From a bacterium (GTDB lineage: Bacteria; UBP6; UBA1177), in assembly GCA_017645765.1 (NCBI GenBank), contig JAGCNV010000026.1:124001-188000 (forward strand): a stretch of DNA of 64,000 nt. Reading direction: 5' to 3'. Below, piece by piece: positions 35,983 to 45,125 of the stretch; the first letter of the stretch is position 1; each line of letters starts with the position of its first letter. The notes under the pieces were generated by a model. It was given only the letters and a program-made list of their open reading frames with translations, did not search any database and had not been told where the DNA came from. A program made the position numbers and the translations under genes.

Positions 35983-36828
35983 ATGAAAACAGTTACAGAA
36001 ACAATTCATGCGAAAGGCATCGAAATTGGTATTTACACTACGGATTTTAAGGAAGAGTATATTTCTCTGACGGATATTGCCCGTTTCAGGAGTTCCGATC
36101 CGCGAATTACAATCCACAGCTGGCTTAGAAGCCGTGATATTGTGGAATTTCTCGGACTTTGGGAAAGCCTTCACAATCCTGATTTTAAACGTCACGATTT
36201 CGATACGTTTAAAAAGGATGCCGGTAGCAATGCCTACACTTTTTCGATAAAAAATTGGAATGAGATTTTGCACGGAATCGGCATAATTACAAAATCAGGT
36301 CGTTACGGCGGCGGCATTTTTGCCCATTCAGACATTGCATTAGAGTTCGCATCATGGATTTCGCCGGAATTCAAACTTTATATCGTAAAAGATTACCGTC
36401 GTCTCAAGTCGGATGAAAACAGCCGCCTTTCATTGAACTGGAATCTGAACCGCGAAATTTCTAAACTGAATTACAAGATTCAGACGAGCGCAGTTAAAGA
36501 AAATCTGATTCTGCCCGATCTTACGCCGGAACAGAAAAATTTTGTTTATGCCGACGAAGCGGACTTGCTGAATGTCGCACTTTTCGGCGAAACTGCTAAA
36601 GAATGGCGTTTAGAAAATCCGGATAAAAGCGGAAATATCAGGGATTATGCGGATATTCCGCATCTTTTGGTTCTTGCGAACCTTGAAAGTTACAATGCGA
36701 TTCTGATTGAGCAGAATATTCCGCAGAAAGAGCGTCTTTTGAAACTTCGCGACACAGCTAAAAAACAACTCGGAACGATACTTTCGCTTGATTTAAGAAA
36801 AGATCTTATGATTGTTGAAAATAAATGA
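35983..36828 (+). CDS. KilA-N domain protein, 281 residues
   Basis: The N-terminal 115 residues match a KilA-N DNA-binding domain (EYISLTDIARFRSSDPRITI, WLRSRDIVEFLGLWE, SGRYGGGIFAHSDIALEFAS). The C-terminal half is helical and ends in a coiled-coil-like stretch (PEQKNFVYADEADLLNVALF, KERLLKLRDTAKKQLG). KilA-N proteins occur in phages and in bacterial accessory regions, often as stand-alone genes. Here it lies alone between two direct repeats with its own promoter, which suggests movement as a cassette; no recombinase is present. Confidence 0.82.
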   Translation: MKTVTETIHAKGIEIGIYTTDFKEEYISLTDIARFRSSDPRITIHSWLRSRDIVEFLGLWESLHNPDFKRHDFDTFKKDAGSNAYTFSIKNWNEILHGIGIITKSGRYGGGIFAHSDIALEFASWISPEFKLYIVKDYRRLKSDENSRLSLNWNLNREISKLNYKIQTSAVKENLILPDLTPEQKNFVYADEADLLNVALFGETAKEWRLENPDKSGNIRDYADIPHLLVLANLESYNAILIEQNIPQKERLLKLRDTAKKQLGTILSLDLRKDLMIVENK

Positions 36829-36849
36829 AAATGCTTCGGATTTGAAATC

Positions 36850-37052
36850 ATGGATTCATCGTGGATTACGGAAATAATGGGTAACCTTGTCGGAGCGCGG
36901 GCGGCTCGCCCGCTAAGGCGCCCCTGATTTCAGGGGAGCTGGCTCACAGAGCCTGAGGGGTTGGAAAACTGGTTCGTAGAGCCTGAGATGGCTTGGTTCC
37001 CTGAACCTTACCAGTCGGTTCCTGAGCGGTCGTTGGAGTCGAAGCACTACCT
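36850..37052 (+). repeat. Hairpin-rich direct repeat, right copy
   Basis: Matches 35645-35830. The first hairpin here is GCGGGCG-GCT-CGCCCGC, a compensatory A-T to G-C change against the left copy. The region after GGGGTTGG differs from the left copy but keeps the GAGCCTGAG style and the common end GAAGCACTACCT. Its right end overlaps the stop codon of the 1441-residue gene (37047-37049). Confidence 0.75.
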
Positions 37053-40000
37053 CACACAAAGAACAACACGTTCTTTACTCTTCGGAGTATCGTAGTAGTC
37101 AACAAAAATACTCCCATCACTGAATGCTACTACCCACGCTAAGCCTGTGTTGCCCACATATGTAGAGGAAGACCAGAGCCAAGTGTTCGGAATATCAGGG
37201 AAATATGAATAAGGAGAATCCGATTTTTCATAGTTTACCAAAGATGCTAGTTCATTCTTGTTTGGCAGTCTCCAGTCACTATAGCCGGCATAAGTCAAAT
37301 CCTCGCAGTATTGCAAAGCCCACTTCCAGGTTTTATCGATCACATACTCTTTCTGCCACATGAGACCGGTTCGGCTGTCAGTAACTGTTTTGCCATCCGA
37401 CGATGTCGTAAAATCACTCGATACTGCCGGTTTCATCTCTTCTCCGCTAACACAAAGAACTTTGCTCGTGAGGGTTTTTTGTAATTGATACCACGATGAA
37501 CCAGCAGACAGTAAAAAACCGTAAGTAAAATATGTGGTATCGCCTTTGAATTCGTTGTTTGTCCACAAATAAACATTAGATCCTGTCGGCATTCCTGTGA
37601 AATTCGAGTTCGTTGCAGGGTTGTATGTGCTGTTATCAACAATCGTGAGAAGTTCAAGAGGATTCGGGACACGCCAGTTGCTCTTTCCGCCATAATTCGA
37701 GCTGTTAAGTTCATTGCAGTGAGTCTCTCTGTTGTCCCATATGTAGCTCTCGGCAGACGGTGATTTTTCCCATGTCAAACCTGTATTGTTGTCCACAACA
37801 ACATCTGATGAAGCAGTTAAACTCTGCGGTATGCATACTCCCAGAAAAGCATACTGCGCGTCTTGACCGAAGTAATCCTCATCTTCTGTTGGACAAACAT
37901 TTGTTCCTGAGTTGTAACACTTATCCTGACCTGTGCAGATACTGCCAAGAGTCAAAGGTTTGTTGGTACAACCTATTTCTGTTCCCCACCAGTAATATCC
38001 GTTTTCGCAACCGCAGGAATATTTTGTTGAATTTATTGGAGTGCAGACTTTGTTTGAATTTGAAACACTGTTGCACGGATAGGAATCACACGGATTTATG
38101 CATTGGGTTCCGTCCCAGAAATATCTGTCTTCGCAGCCGCATGTATATTTGTTCCACGATGAAGCCGTGCAGACCTTGTTTGAATTAAAAACGCTGTTGC
38201 ACGGATTGGGATCACACGGATTTATGCATTGGGTTCCATCCCAGAAATATCCGTCATCGCATTCACATGAGTATTCAAAAGCATTTTTAGGAATGCAGAT
38301 GCCGCTTGAATGATCCACACTTTCGCAGGAGTGGTTTTCGCACGGATCATTGATTCTTTCCGAACGGACACAACGAGTGTATCCGGAACAAGAGTCACAC
38401 TTATTCTTCGAACTAGTATTAGTCGACACATAACCTGATGTGAAAATTACAACCTCAGCTGATCTGTCCCTTACAAGCACAGTAGATGATGACCAAAAAG
38501 TGTTTGACAGCATATCAGGAAAGTCGGATGCTGGGTTATATTTCTCGTAATTCACAAGAGAAGCGATTTCATTTTTGTTGGGAAGACGCCAATCACTGTA
38601 ACCTGCATAAGTCAGATTTTCGCAATAGGAAAGAGCTTGTACCCAATTTTTGCTTTCATAAGTTTTCTGCCAGATTAAACCCGTTGTCGTATCTGTTACA
38701 ACCACATCGCCATTTATATTAGAGGTTTGGAATGAGGCTACAGGCAATGTTGAGCCTCTTACACAACGAACATAAAACTCTGAAGAATAATTGTTCTCAT
38801 TCGTAGTTATACCGCCAAAGCCCCGCATTATCCAATGTCTGGTGGAAATGCCATCAACGTCATAAATATCAGAAGACCATAATCCGGTATCTGAGGTGGT
38901 GGGAAAATATGTTGTGTTTATAGGATAGATTTTGCTGTTGTCAGCAATTGTCAAAAGTTCTTGTACTGTCGGCAGTCTCCAGTCGCTGTATCCTGCATAA
39001 GTCAGATTATTGCAGTATCTTTGTGGAGTTCCCCAAGAACCCCAGGTGTAAGTTTCTGCCGGGATTGTCTGCTGCCACATCAATCCTGTATTGTTGTCAA
39101 GAACTACTTTATCATCTGAAATAGTTTGGACTGTAAAACTTTGTGGGTAGCAGTAACCGGTTGCTGCATATTGAGCGTCCTGACCGTAAAACTCTGCATT
39201 GGACGATACCGGACAAGAGATTGCTGTGGCCGCCGAGTAACTGTAACATTTATTTTGTCCGGTGCAGATGTTTCCGAGAGTTATAACACACTGAGATCCG
39301 TTCCAAGCATATTTGCTTTCGCAGGCGCAGGTGTAATCCTGCCAGGATGAGGCGGAACAGCTGTTCGGGATCGCATTGGCAATTCCATTACAAGGTTCGT
39401 AATCACACGGATTAACACATTCTGAACTATCCCAATAATGCGTGTCATCACATTTGTATACGCATTCTCCGGCTGCTTCGCCGTAACTTGAAGAATGTGA
39501 AGAACTCCAGCCGCTTGAACTGTTCCATGTCTGCGTGTAAGTTCCATTTGCTCCGTTATCATTCCAAACGGTGTTTGCCGGTTTAGAACCGCAGTTAGAT
39601 GTTTTCTGGTTTATACAGCCGCCGCCTTCCCAAGTATGGGTCGAATCGCATTTGTATCTGCAAATACCTGCAGTTGTGCTGTAGCTTGAAGAATACGAAG
39701 CACTCCAGCCGCTTGAACTGCTCCATGTCTGCGTGTAAGTTCCGTTCGCTCCGTTATCATTCCAAACGGTGTTTGCCGGTTTTGTCGGGCAGTTTACATT
39801 TTTCTGATTTATGCAGCTGCTGTTTTCCCAAGTGTGGGTTGAGTCGCATTTGTATTTGCATTCACCTGCTGTTTTGCTGTAACTCGCAGCGAAACTAACA
39901 GGACTCCACCCTGAATTTGTCCAAGTCTGCGTGAATTTACCGTTCGCTCCGTTATCATTCCAAACTGTGTTTTCCGGTTTTGGATCACAGTTTGCTGTTT

Positions 40001-41372
40001 GCGTCGCTGCTACACATGTCGAAGTCGATGCTTTCCAATCATAATGCTCGTTACACTTGAATCTGCATTCTTCCGTGCTTGCCGTTTCGTTGTATACTCC
40101 GGCATTTGACGGCTGCCAGCCGTTAGCACTGGTCCAAGTTTGCGTTATGCTTGAAGCGGTATTCCAGCTTGCGTGTTCCGCCGGTAAACCGGTGCAGCTG
40201 ACAGTTTTTTGGTTTATGCAGCTGCCACCTTCCCAAGTGTGGGTTGAGTCACATTTGTATTTGCATATACCTGCTGCTTCGCTGTAACTTGAAGAATACG
40301 AAGAACTCCAGCCGCTTGAACTGTTCCATGTCTGTGTGTAAGTTCCGTTCGCGCCGTTATCATTCCAAACGGTATTCGCTGGTTTTGCCGGGCAGTAAGA
40401 GTTTTTTTGATTTATGCAACTGTCACCTTCCCAAGTGTGTGTTGAATCGCATATATATTTGCATTCTCCGGCAGTTTCGCTGTATTCTGACTCATAACCT
40501 GCCGGACCCCATCCTGAATCAGTCCAAGTCTGAGTGAATTTGCCATTTGCGCCATTGTCATTCCAAACACTGTTTGCCGGTTTCGAACTGCAGTCTGCTT
40601 TTTGTGTTTCTACCTCACATTTCGAGGTCAGTTCATCCCAATTGTAGTGTTCGTTGCATTTGAAGCGGCATTCGGTTGTGCTTGATTTTTCGTTGTATGT
40701 TCCTTCGTTTGAAGGCATCCACTCGCTTCCGCTCCATGTCTGAGTAATTTCGGAAGCAGTGTTCCACCGTGCGTTTTCAGGCAGTCCGAAGCATTTTGTA
40801 TTTTTTGTGTCAGCAACACACTGTGAACCGTTCCATGTGTAGTTTCCCAAGCATTTGAAACGGCATTCGCTTCCGCTGGCTTCTTCACTGAAAAATCCTT
40901 TGTTTGAAGGTGCCCACTCGCTTCCGTTCCATGTCTGCTCAATGCGTGAAGCATGGTTCCATGCTGCATTTTCAGGCAGTCCTTCGCAGTCTTCCAGTCT
41001 TGTGTCGGGAACACAGTCATCGCCGGAATAATTTTCTTTGCAGATGCAGGAATATTTTCCGTCTTCATTGGCGCATATGCTCACTTCGTTGTTGCAGTTG
41101 TTTTTCGACGGATCTGCACATTCGTCAATGTCCTGACATTTATTGCTGTTACAGTCATATCCGTTGTTGCATTCTCCGCAGAAAACCTTTCTCATTTTGC
41201 CAAAGTATTCGTATTCAATCTGGCCGCATTCGGCATTTTTTTCTTCGCAGATTTTTCTGATTTCCGCCTGATCGGCTTTTGAATCGTCAGGGTTTATCCA
41301 CTTCATATCCTTTTCGCAGGAAACGAAAACCGAAGAGAATATTACAAATAAAATCAATAATTTAATTTTCAT
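37047..41372 (-). CDS. DUF1566 (Lcl_C) lipoprotein with tandem Trp/Cys repeats, 1441 residues
   Basis: The ATG at 41370-41372 directly follows the stop of the upstream gene and uses a GAGGTGG site. Lipobox VSC with Cys 19. An N-terminal cysteine region and one calcium-type EGF unit (DIDECADPSKNNC) lead into eight tandem units of about 65 residues (PANTVWNDNGANGTYTQTW...CKYKCDSTHTWEG). Header 1 (NICTGQNKCY, near 700) and a DUF1566 pair follow, then EGF-like units, header 2 (SICTGQDKCY, near 1141) and a second pair. The protein ends at VLCVR, right after the last DUF1566 domain. Probably a long surface fibre or adhesin; ligand unknown. Confidence 0.86.
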   Translation of the reverse strand: MKIKLLILFVIFSSVFVSCEKDMKWINPDDSKADQAEIRKICEEKNAECGQIEYEYFGKMRKVFCGECNNGYDCNSNKCQDIDECADPSKNNCNNEVSICANEDGKYSCICKENYSGDDCVPDTRLEDCEGLPENAAWNHASRIEQTWNGSEWAPSNKGFFSEEASGSECRFKCLGNYTWNGSQCVADTKNTKCFGLPENARWNTASEITQTWSGSEWMPSNEGTYNEKSSTTECRFKCNEHYNWDELTSKCEVETQKADCSSKPANSVWNDNGANGKFTQTWTDSGWGPAGYESEYSETAGECKYICDSTHTWEGDSCINQKNSYCPAKPANTVWNDNGANGTYTQTWNSSSGWSSSYSSSYSEAAGICKYKCDSTHTWEGGSCINQKTVSCTGLPAEHASWNTASSITQTWTSANGWQPSNAGVYNETASTEECRFKCNEHYDWKASTSTCVAATQTANCDPKPENTVWNDNGANGKFTQTWTNSGWSPVSFAASYSKTAGECKYKCDSTHTWENSSCINQKNVNCPTKPANTVWNDNGANGTYTQTWSSSSGWSASYSSSYSTTAGICRYKCDSTHTWEGGGCINQKTSNCGSKPANTVWNDNGANGTYTQTWNSSSGWSSSHSSSYGEAAGECVYKCDDTHYWDSSECVNPCDYEPCNGIANAIPNSCSASSWQDYTCACESKYAWNGSQCVITLGNICTGQNKCYSYSAATAISCPVSSNAEFYGQDAQYAATGYCYPQSFTVQTISDDKVVLDNNTGLMWQQTIPAETYTWGSWGTPQRYCNNLTYAGYSDWRLPTVQELLTIADNSKIYPINTTYFPTTSDTGLWSSDIYDVDGISTRHWIMRGFGGITTNENNYSSEFYVRCVRGSTLPVASFQTSNINGDVVVTDTTTGLIWQKTYESKNWVQALSYCENLTYAGYSDWRLPNKNEIASLVNYEKYNPASDFPDMLSNTFWSSSTVLVRDRSAEVVIFTSGYVSTNTSSKNKCDSCSGYTRCVRSERINDPCENHSCESVDHSSGICIPKNAFEYSCECDDGYFWDGTQCINPCDPNPCNSVFNSNKVCTASSWNKYTCGCEDRYFWDGTQCINPCDSYPCNSVSNSNKVCTPINSTKYSCGCENGYYWWGTEIGCTNKPLTLGSICTGQDKCYNSGTNVCPTEDEDYFGQDAQYAFLGVCIPQSLTASSDVVVDNNTGLTWEKSPSAESYIWDNRETHCNELNSSNYGGKSNWRVPNPLELLTIVDNSTYNPATNSNFTGMPTGSNVYLWTNNEFKGDTTYFTYGFLLSAGSSWYQLQKTLTSKVLCVSGEEMKPAVSSDFTTSSDGKTVTDSRTGLMWQKEYVIDKTWKWALQYCEDLTYAGYSDWRLPNKNELASLVNYEKSDSPYSYFPDIPNTWLWSSSTYVGNTGLAWVVAFSDGSIFVDYYDTPKSKERVVLCVR
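39415..41000 (-). repeat. Eight tandem ~195-bp coding repeats
   Basis: Each unit encodes about 65 residues with the pattern C-x-xPxNxxWN...QTW...W.....Y...xxC(R/K)(F/Y)KC...HxW....C. Units alternate between a TASxITQTW and an NDNGANGxxTQTW subtype, and the latter are nearly identical at DNA level (for example around 39541, 39735, 40345). Four diverged units occur in the 2844-residue protein. Such DNA is prone to recombination and copy-number change. Confidence 0.8.
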
Positions 41373-43529
41373 TTACCACCTCAACGCGAATTGTAAGGTT
41401 CCGTCCATCGGGCTTGCGCCGAAAGAGAGATTGTATTTTTTCTTAACCTTTTTTTCTCCTTCAAAATCGATGCTGTAGAAGACTATGCCTGTTGTAATCA
41501 GAGCCACTCCGAGACCGGCTCCGACACCTCCCAAAATCAGATATGTTTTCCGCTTTTTGTCAGCATCCTGCGCTTTCTTGTGGTATTTATCCGCATCGCT
41601 TCCAACTGCATCAAGATATTTGTCGTAATAGTTTTTTCTGTCTTTTTCAGCTTCATTCATAGCATAGAATGATACTCCGCCGAGTGCGCCGACTACTATT
41701 CCTGAAACAAAAGTCGTAGTCGCGATTGTCAGCCTCTTTTTGCGTCCTGCCTGGTTGAGTTCTGCTGTTATTTTATCTTTTTTCTCTTTTTCGGCTTTAC
41801 GTCTTTCTGCTTCATCTTTTCTCCTTGCCTCATCAGCTTTTCTGCGTTCTTCCTCATCTTTTCTCTGCTGTTTCATCTGAGCGGCTTTCTCCGGAGTGAG
41901 ACCGGCAAGAGCTTTCGCAGGCTTGCAGCTTGCATCATAGCCGAGTTCGCATGCTTTTTTGTAAATTGCACCGGCTAAAACAAGGTCGCTGATTACTCCA
42001 ATTCCCCTTTCGATGAAATAGGCAATGATATGGCATCCTTCCGGTGAATCCATGCCGCACGCTTCGGTAAAGTGTTTTTCAGCTTCTTTGAATTGCCCAT
42101 CCTGATAATTGGCCTTTCCTGTTTTGACACATGCATTGACAACACCTCTTTCGCATGACTGTGCAAACGCCATATTCGCTTTCTGCTGATCCTCTACTTC
42201 TGTAAGTGATGCCGAAATATAGCATGCAGCGCCGTTTCCTTTGCCGCACTTTTCGGCCATTTCCTTCTTCAGGTAGTCATTGTAGACAAGTTCGTAGAGG
42301 TGTTTTGCAAGAGCATCATCCATCGAATAAATAATGGCGTTTACATCTTCTATGCCGTAAAAAGGCGAATAAATTTCCATATATTGAATAAGAACAGTCC
42401 TCTTTTGAGCGTCATTTATAACTTCAAGCGGAAGAACCTTTTTCAGTTTCGCAATATCCTGTTTACGCTGCTCATCGAATTTCTGAAGCTGAGCTCTATA
42501 TTTGTCAACTTGAGTGTTATACTGCATCCAAAAGTTGAACCTTTCTTTTGCTGTCTGTTCGTAAGGATTATCAAATTTTGCTGATTTGTCGGTATTTTTT
42601 TGAATATAGACATCATTCCATGCATTCATAGCTTCTTTCGGAAAAATCTGACCGGTTTTGTCGGTGTTTTTAGCGATTTCAAACAAGTCGGCCATCTGTT
42701 TGGAATAAATAAATTTTTTCCAGTCTGTAATTCGTTGCAGAGCCTGGTTCAAAAAAGGATTTTTATCTTGGATTCTGCTGAGTTGATACCATAAATCTAT
42801 TGCTGTCTGAGGATCTTTTTCGCCGTTTTTGTCGGCTTTGACGCATTTGTCATAAAGAACCAGGATATCAGCATCGGCGTCAAGCGAAATTCCGGTGTTC
42901 GATTCAAGTTCTTTTACCGAAACAGTATTTTTTACATCACTGAAGTCAGCTTCCTTAACTTCGATTTTGGGCATAGTGTCAAGTTCAACGCCGCCGAGTT
43001 TGACTCCCTGGATTTCCTGAGTTTTCATCGTTTCGACGTTGTAAGAAACAGCAGTTCCTGCAATCTGGACGACGATCCTGTCGAGTGCCTGCATGAGAGA
43101 TTTTTCAGAACCGTCAAAGTTCTGCTTTGCGCCGCTGACGGTCGCTTCTTTCGCAAGATCGATAAGCTCGGAAGTAATTGTGTAAACGCCGCCGAAGAAG
43201 TTGATTGTCGTTCTCAGAATCGTGTCGGCGGAAAGAGCCTGACCGAGCGGAATCTGACAGTTTTTGTCGTTGCAGGATTTATAGGATTCCTTTTTCATTT
43301 CCTTTATCAAGGCTTTTTCCTGCCTTTCCTTTGCGATGACGATGAACTTGTTTGAGCTGACGAATGCGCCGCGGATATATTCCGTGGCATCGGACAAAGT
43401 TTTTGCAGACAGATTTCCGCTTCTGTCCTCAAATTCCATAACCGCGAGTTTCTGCTTGTCGTCGTCATCATCGGCAAACAAATTCACCGAAAACAAAAGC
43501 AGAAAGAAAAAAACACAGAATCTTTTCAT
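41373..43529 (-). CDS. CsgG/LpoB-like exported protein with Sel1 repeats, 718 residues
   Basis: The ATG at 43527-43529 follows AAGGAG; earlier in-frame residues are ignored. A signal peptide ends near LFADDDDD. Residues of about 28-165 form a CsgG/LpoB-like domain (KLAVMEFEDRSGNLSAKTL, KFIVIAKERQEKALIKEM). Then come a helical middle, Sel1-like repeats (KACELGYDASC, CERGVVNACVKTGKANYQDG, about 440-545), a charged coiled coil rich in EERRKADE, and two hydrophobic segments. It ends in a beta-like FALRW. It may sit at the outer membrane. The next gene starts immediately, so it probably acts with the 1441-residue lipoprotein. Confidence 0.77.
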   Translation of the reverse strand: MKRFCVFFFLLLFSVNLFADDDDDKQKLAVMEFEDRSGNLSAKTLSDATEYIRGAFVSSNKFIVIAKERQEKALIKEMKKESYKSCNDKNCQIPLGQALSADTILRTTINFFGGVYTITSELIDLAKEATVSGAKQNFDGSEKSLMQALDRIVVQIAGTAVSYNVETMKTQEIQGVKLGGVELDTMPKIEVKEADFSDVKNTVSVKELESNTGISLDADADILVLYDKCVKADKNGEKDPQTAIDLWYQLSRIQDKNPFLNQALQRITDWKKFIYSKQMADLFEIAKNTDKTGQIFPKEAMNAWNDVYIQKNTDKSAKFDNPYEQTAKERFNFWMQYNTQVDKYRAQLQKFDEQRKQDIAKLKKVLPLEVINDAQKRTVLIQYMEIYSPFYGIEDVNAIIYSMDDALAKHLYELVYNDYLKKEMAEKCGKGNGAACYISASLTEVEDQQKANMAFAQSCERGVVNACVKTGKANYQDGQFKEAEKHFTEACGMDSPEGCHIIAYFIERGIGVISDLVLAGAIYKKACELGYDASCKPAKALAGLTPEKAAQMKQQRKDEEERRKADEARRKDEAERRKAEKEKKDKITAELNQAGRKKRLTIATTTFVSGIVVGALGGVSFYAMNEAEKDRKNYYDKYLDAVGSDADKYHKKAQDADKKRKTYLILGGVGAGLGVALITTGIVFYSIDFEGEKKVKKKYNLSFGASPMDGTLQFALRW

Positions 43530-43691
43530 TTCGACTCCTTTTTTATACCGTAGCAAACATTAAGGAATTTAGGTAAGTTATGGTGTTTAATGAAGCGGCG
43601 GCAAAAATCATATAATACTTTCATCGTACAAACCTCGGAAAAACCGCAGTATTTTAGGCGTTTTTAAAACAATGACAAGTTTTTGATTGAA

Positions 43692-43719
43692 TTGACAACT
43701 TTTTCCAAAAATATAATAT
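43692..43719 (+). promoter_or_regulatory. Promoter upstream of the aroQ pair
   Basis: TTGACA (43692-43697), a 16-base spacer and TAATAT (43714-43719), followed by GCAGCG. TATAAT two bases earlier would leave a 14-base spacer and is less likely. The leader ends in GTGAGGTGA before the ATG at 43744. Confidence 0.55.
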
Positions 43720-43743
43720 GCAGCGCTTTCTGTGAGGTGAAAA

Positions 43744-43959
43744 ATGGTTACTGAAACGATGATTATAATAGCTCTCAGGCAGAAAAACTGGGAAGCTGCG
43801 GCTGAAATGGCGCGTGAATATGCCGAAAAAAAGCCTGAAAGCGAGATTGCAAAAATTGCTCCGGCGGTTGAAACGGCTGAAAAATCGGTTGAAGCGGCCT
43901 GGCTGCTTTCAATTTTTTCAGAAATAAAATGGCGTGAAATGAATGAGGTCGATATATGA
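43744..43959 (+). CDS. Small helical protein, 71 residues
   Basis: The ATG follows GAGGTGA at normal spacing. The sequence is alpha-helical and Ala/Glu-rich (NWEAAAEMAREYAEKKPESE, VEAAWLLSIFSEIKWREM), with no membrane segment or cysteine. I do not recognise it. Its stop overlaps the aroQ start (ATGA), so the two are translationally coupled. Codon use resembles its neighbours, so I take it as real. Confidence 0.6.
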   Translation: MVTETMIIIALRQKNWEAAAEMAREYAEKKPESEIAKIAPAVETAEKSVEAAWLLSIFSEIKWREMNEVDI

Positions 43960-44390
43960 AGATACTGCTTATTGAAGGACCTCTGCTTGATAAGATCGGC
44001 GAGCGTGAGCCTGAAATCTACGGCGGAAAGGGAACGCGCGAAAAACTGATTTCGGCTTTTTCAGAAAAAGCGGATGCTCTCGGAGTTGAGACCGAATCGG
44101 TTTCTGAATACTGCGAAGGAGCTCTCGCAAAAATTATCGTAAATGCAAAATGCGACGGGATCGTGATAAATCCCGGAGCTTACACTCACACCAGCGTTTT
44201 ATTGCGTGATGCGCTTTTGTGCTCTAAAATACCTTTTGTTGAAGCGCACATCTCAAATGTTTTCGAAAGAGAAGAGTTCCGTCGTAAATCGTATTTAAGC
44301 GATATCGCCGTAAGAGTCGTTTACGGTCTCGGAACCGCGACGTATTCAGCTGCTCTTGAAAGTTTGGTCGCTTTTCTTAAAGCAAACTAA
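43956..44390 (+). CDS. aroQ: 3-dehydroquinate dehydratase, type II
   Basis: 144 residues, the usual length. Landmarks are GEREPEIYG with the catalytic Tyr22, INPGAYTHTSVLLRDAL, EAHISNVFEREEFRRKS and YGLGTATYSAALE. It converts 3-dehydroquinate to 3-dehydroshikimate in aromatic synthesis. The opening is GPLLD rather than the common GPNLN, and the QSN loop is SEYCEG, so it is a diverged member. The 3' end overlaps convergent rimM by four bases. Confidence 0.88.
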   Translation: MKILLIEGPLLDKIGEREPEIYGGKGTREKLISAFSEKADALGVETESVSEYCEGALAKIIVNAKCDGIVINPGAYTHTSVLLRDALLCSKIPFVEAHISNVFEREEFRRKSYLSDIAVRVVYGLGTATYSAALESLVAFLKAN

Positions 44391-44863
44391 GGCTTTGCAA
44401 TCAGCACGATCTTTCCTTTTTCAAGTCTGAAAAATTTTTCGGTGAACGGGATAAATTCTGAAGATTTGTCCTCTTTTTCGATTTCAGCGAGAGAGTAGGT
44501 TGGAGTAGGGGTGAATGCGACTATTTTGCCGAATGGTTTTCCTGACTTGTCGGAAACAGTCCCTCCGATCATAAGGTCCTGCGATTTGCCGAAAATCTCT
44601 TCTTCTGGAAGTGCGAACTTTTCACCGATCAGAAACTCAGCTTCCTTGAAAGTTTTAACTTCGGTTAATCTGATCATAAAGCCTTTGCCGATTTTTGCCA
44701 TCGAGGCTATATGCCACTTTGTCTTGAACTCAAAATGATAAAGAAAGCCGAAATCCAATAAGAAATCACTATCTTTGAATTCCGGCTTAAAAAGAAGAGA
44801 TCCGTCTTTTTTGAGAACTTTGGAAAAAGTTCCGACGACTTTTAAAGAAGAGACACCTTTCAA
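44387..44863 (-). CDS. rimM: Ribosome maturation factor RimM
   Basis: 158 residues. The start is a TTG overlapping the khpA stop (TTGA), with no ATG or GTG near the N-terminus. The N-terminal beta-barrel contains VGTFSKVLKKDGSLLFKPEF and RLTEVKTFKEAEFLIGEKFAL; the C-terminal PRC-type domain contains MIGGTVSDKSGKPFGKIVAF and FIPFTEKFFRLE. It assists 30S head assembly through S19. Its place after rpsP and khpA is the usual one, but trmD and rplS do not follow. Confidence 0.83.
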   Translation of the reverse strand: MKGVSSLKVVGTFSKVLKKDGSLLFKPEFKDSDFLLDFGFLYHFEFKTKWHIASMAKIGKGFMIRLTEVKTFKEAEFLIGEKFALPEEEIFGKSQDLMIGGTVSDKSGKPFGKIVAFTPTPTYSLAEIEKEDKSSEFIPFTEKFFRLEKGKIVLIAKP

Positions 44864-45093
44864 TCTTCGACTATTTCGAGAGTGTATTTTTTCTGTGCAT
44901 GTGAAGTTGCCGCGCCGAGAAGAACTCTCATTGCCTTCGCAATCCTACCTTCTTTGCCGATAACTTTACCAAGATCAGATTTTGCTACTCTGAGTTCGAG
45001 AACTGTCGAATTTTCACCTTCAACTTCTGTTACTGAAACCTGTTCAGGATAATCAACCAATTTCATAGCGATCTGTTCAATGAGTTCTTTCAT
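44860..45093 (-). CDS. khpA: KH-domain RNA-binding protein KhpA
   Basis: 77 residues making one KH domain with the GxxG loop in KVIGKEGRIAKAMRVLLGAA. The ATG follows AGGAGG-type sequence. KhpA is a small RNA chaperone normally encoded between rpsP and rimM, as here. It overlaps rimM by four bases. Confidence 0.92.
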   Translation of the reverse strand: MKELIEQIAMKLVDYPEQVSVTEVEGENSTVLELRVAKSDLGKVIGKEGRIAKAMRVLLGAATSHAQKKYTLEIVED

Positions 45094-45125
45094 AAAATCC
45101 TCCGAAAATAGAAAAGGTTATTTTC

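Noticed and set aside
35645-37052. Diversity-generating retroelement or retron around the structured repeats.
   Set aside because: No reverse transcriptase frame is present and the repeats do not overlap a coding variable region.
39415-41000. Regular repeats spaced like a CRISPR array.
   Set aside because: The units are about 195 bp, coding throughout in one frame, with conserved Trp and Cys; there are no spacers and no cas genes.
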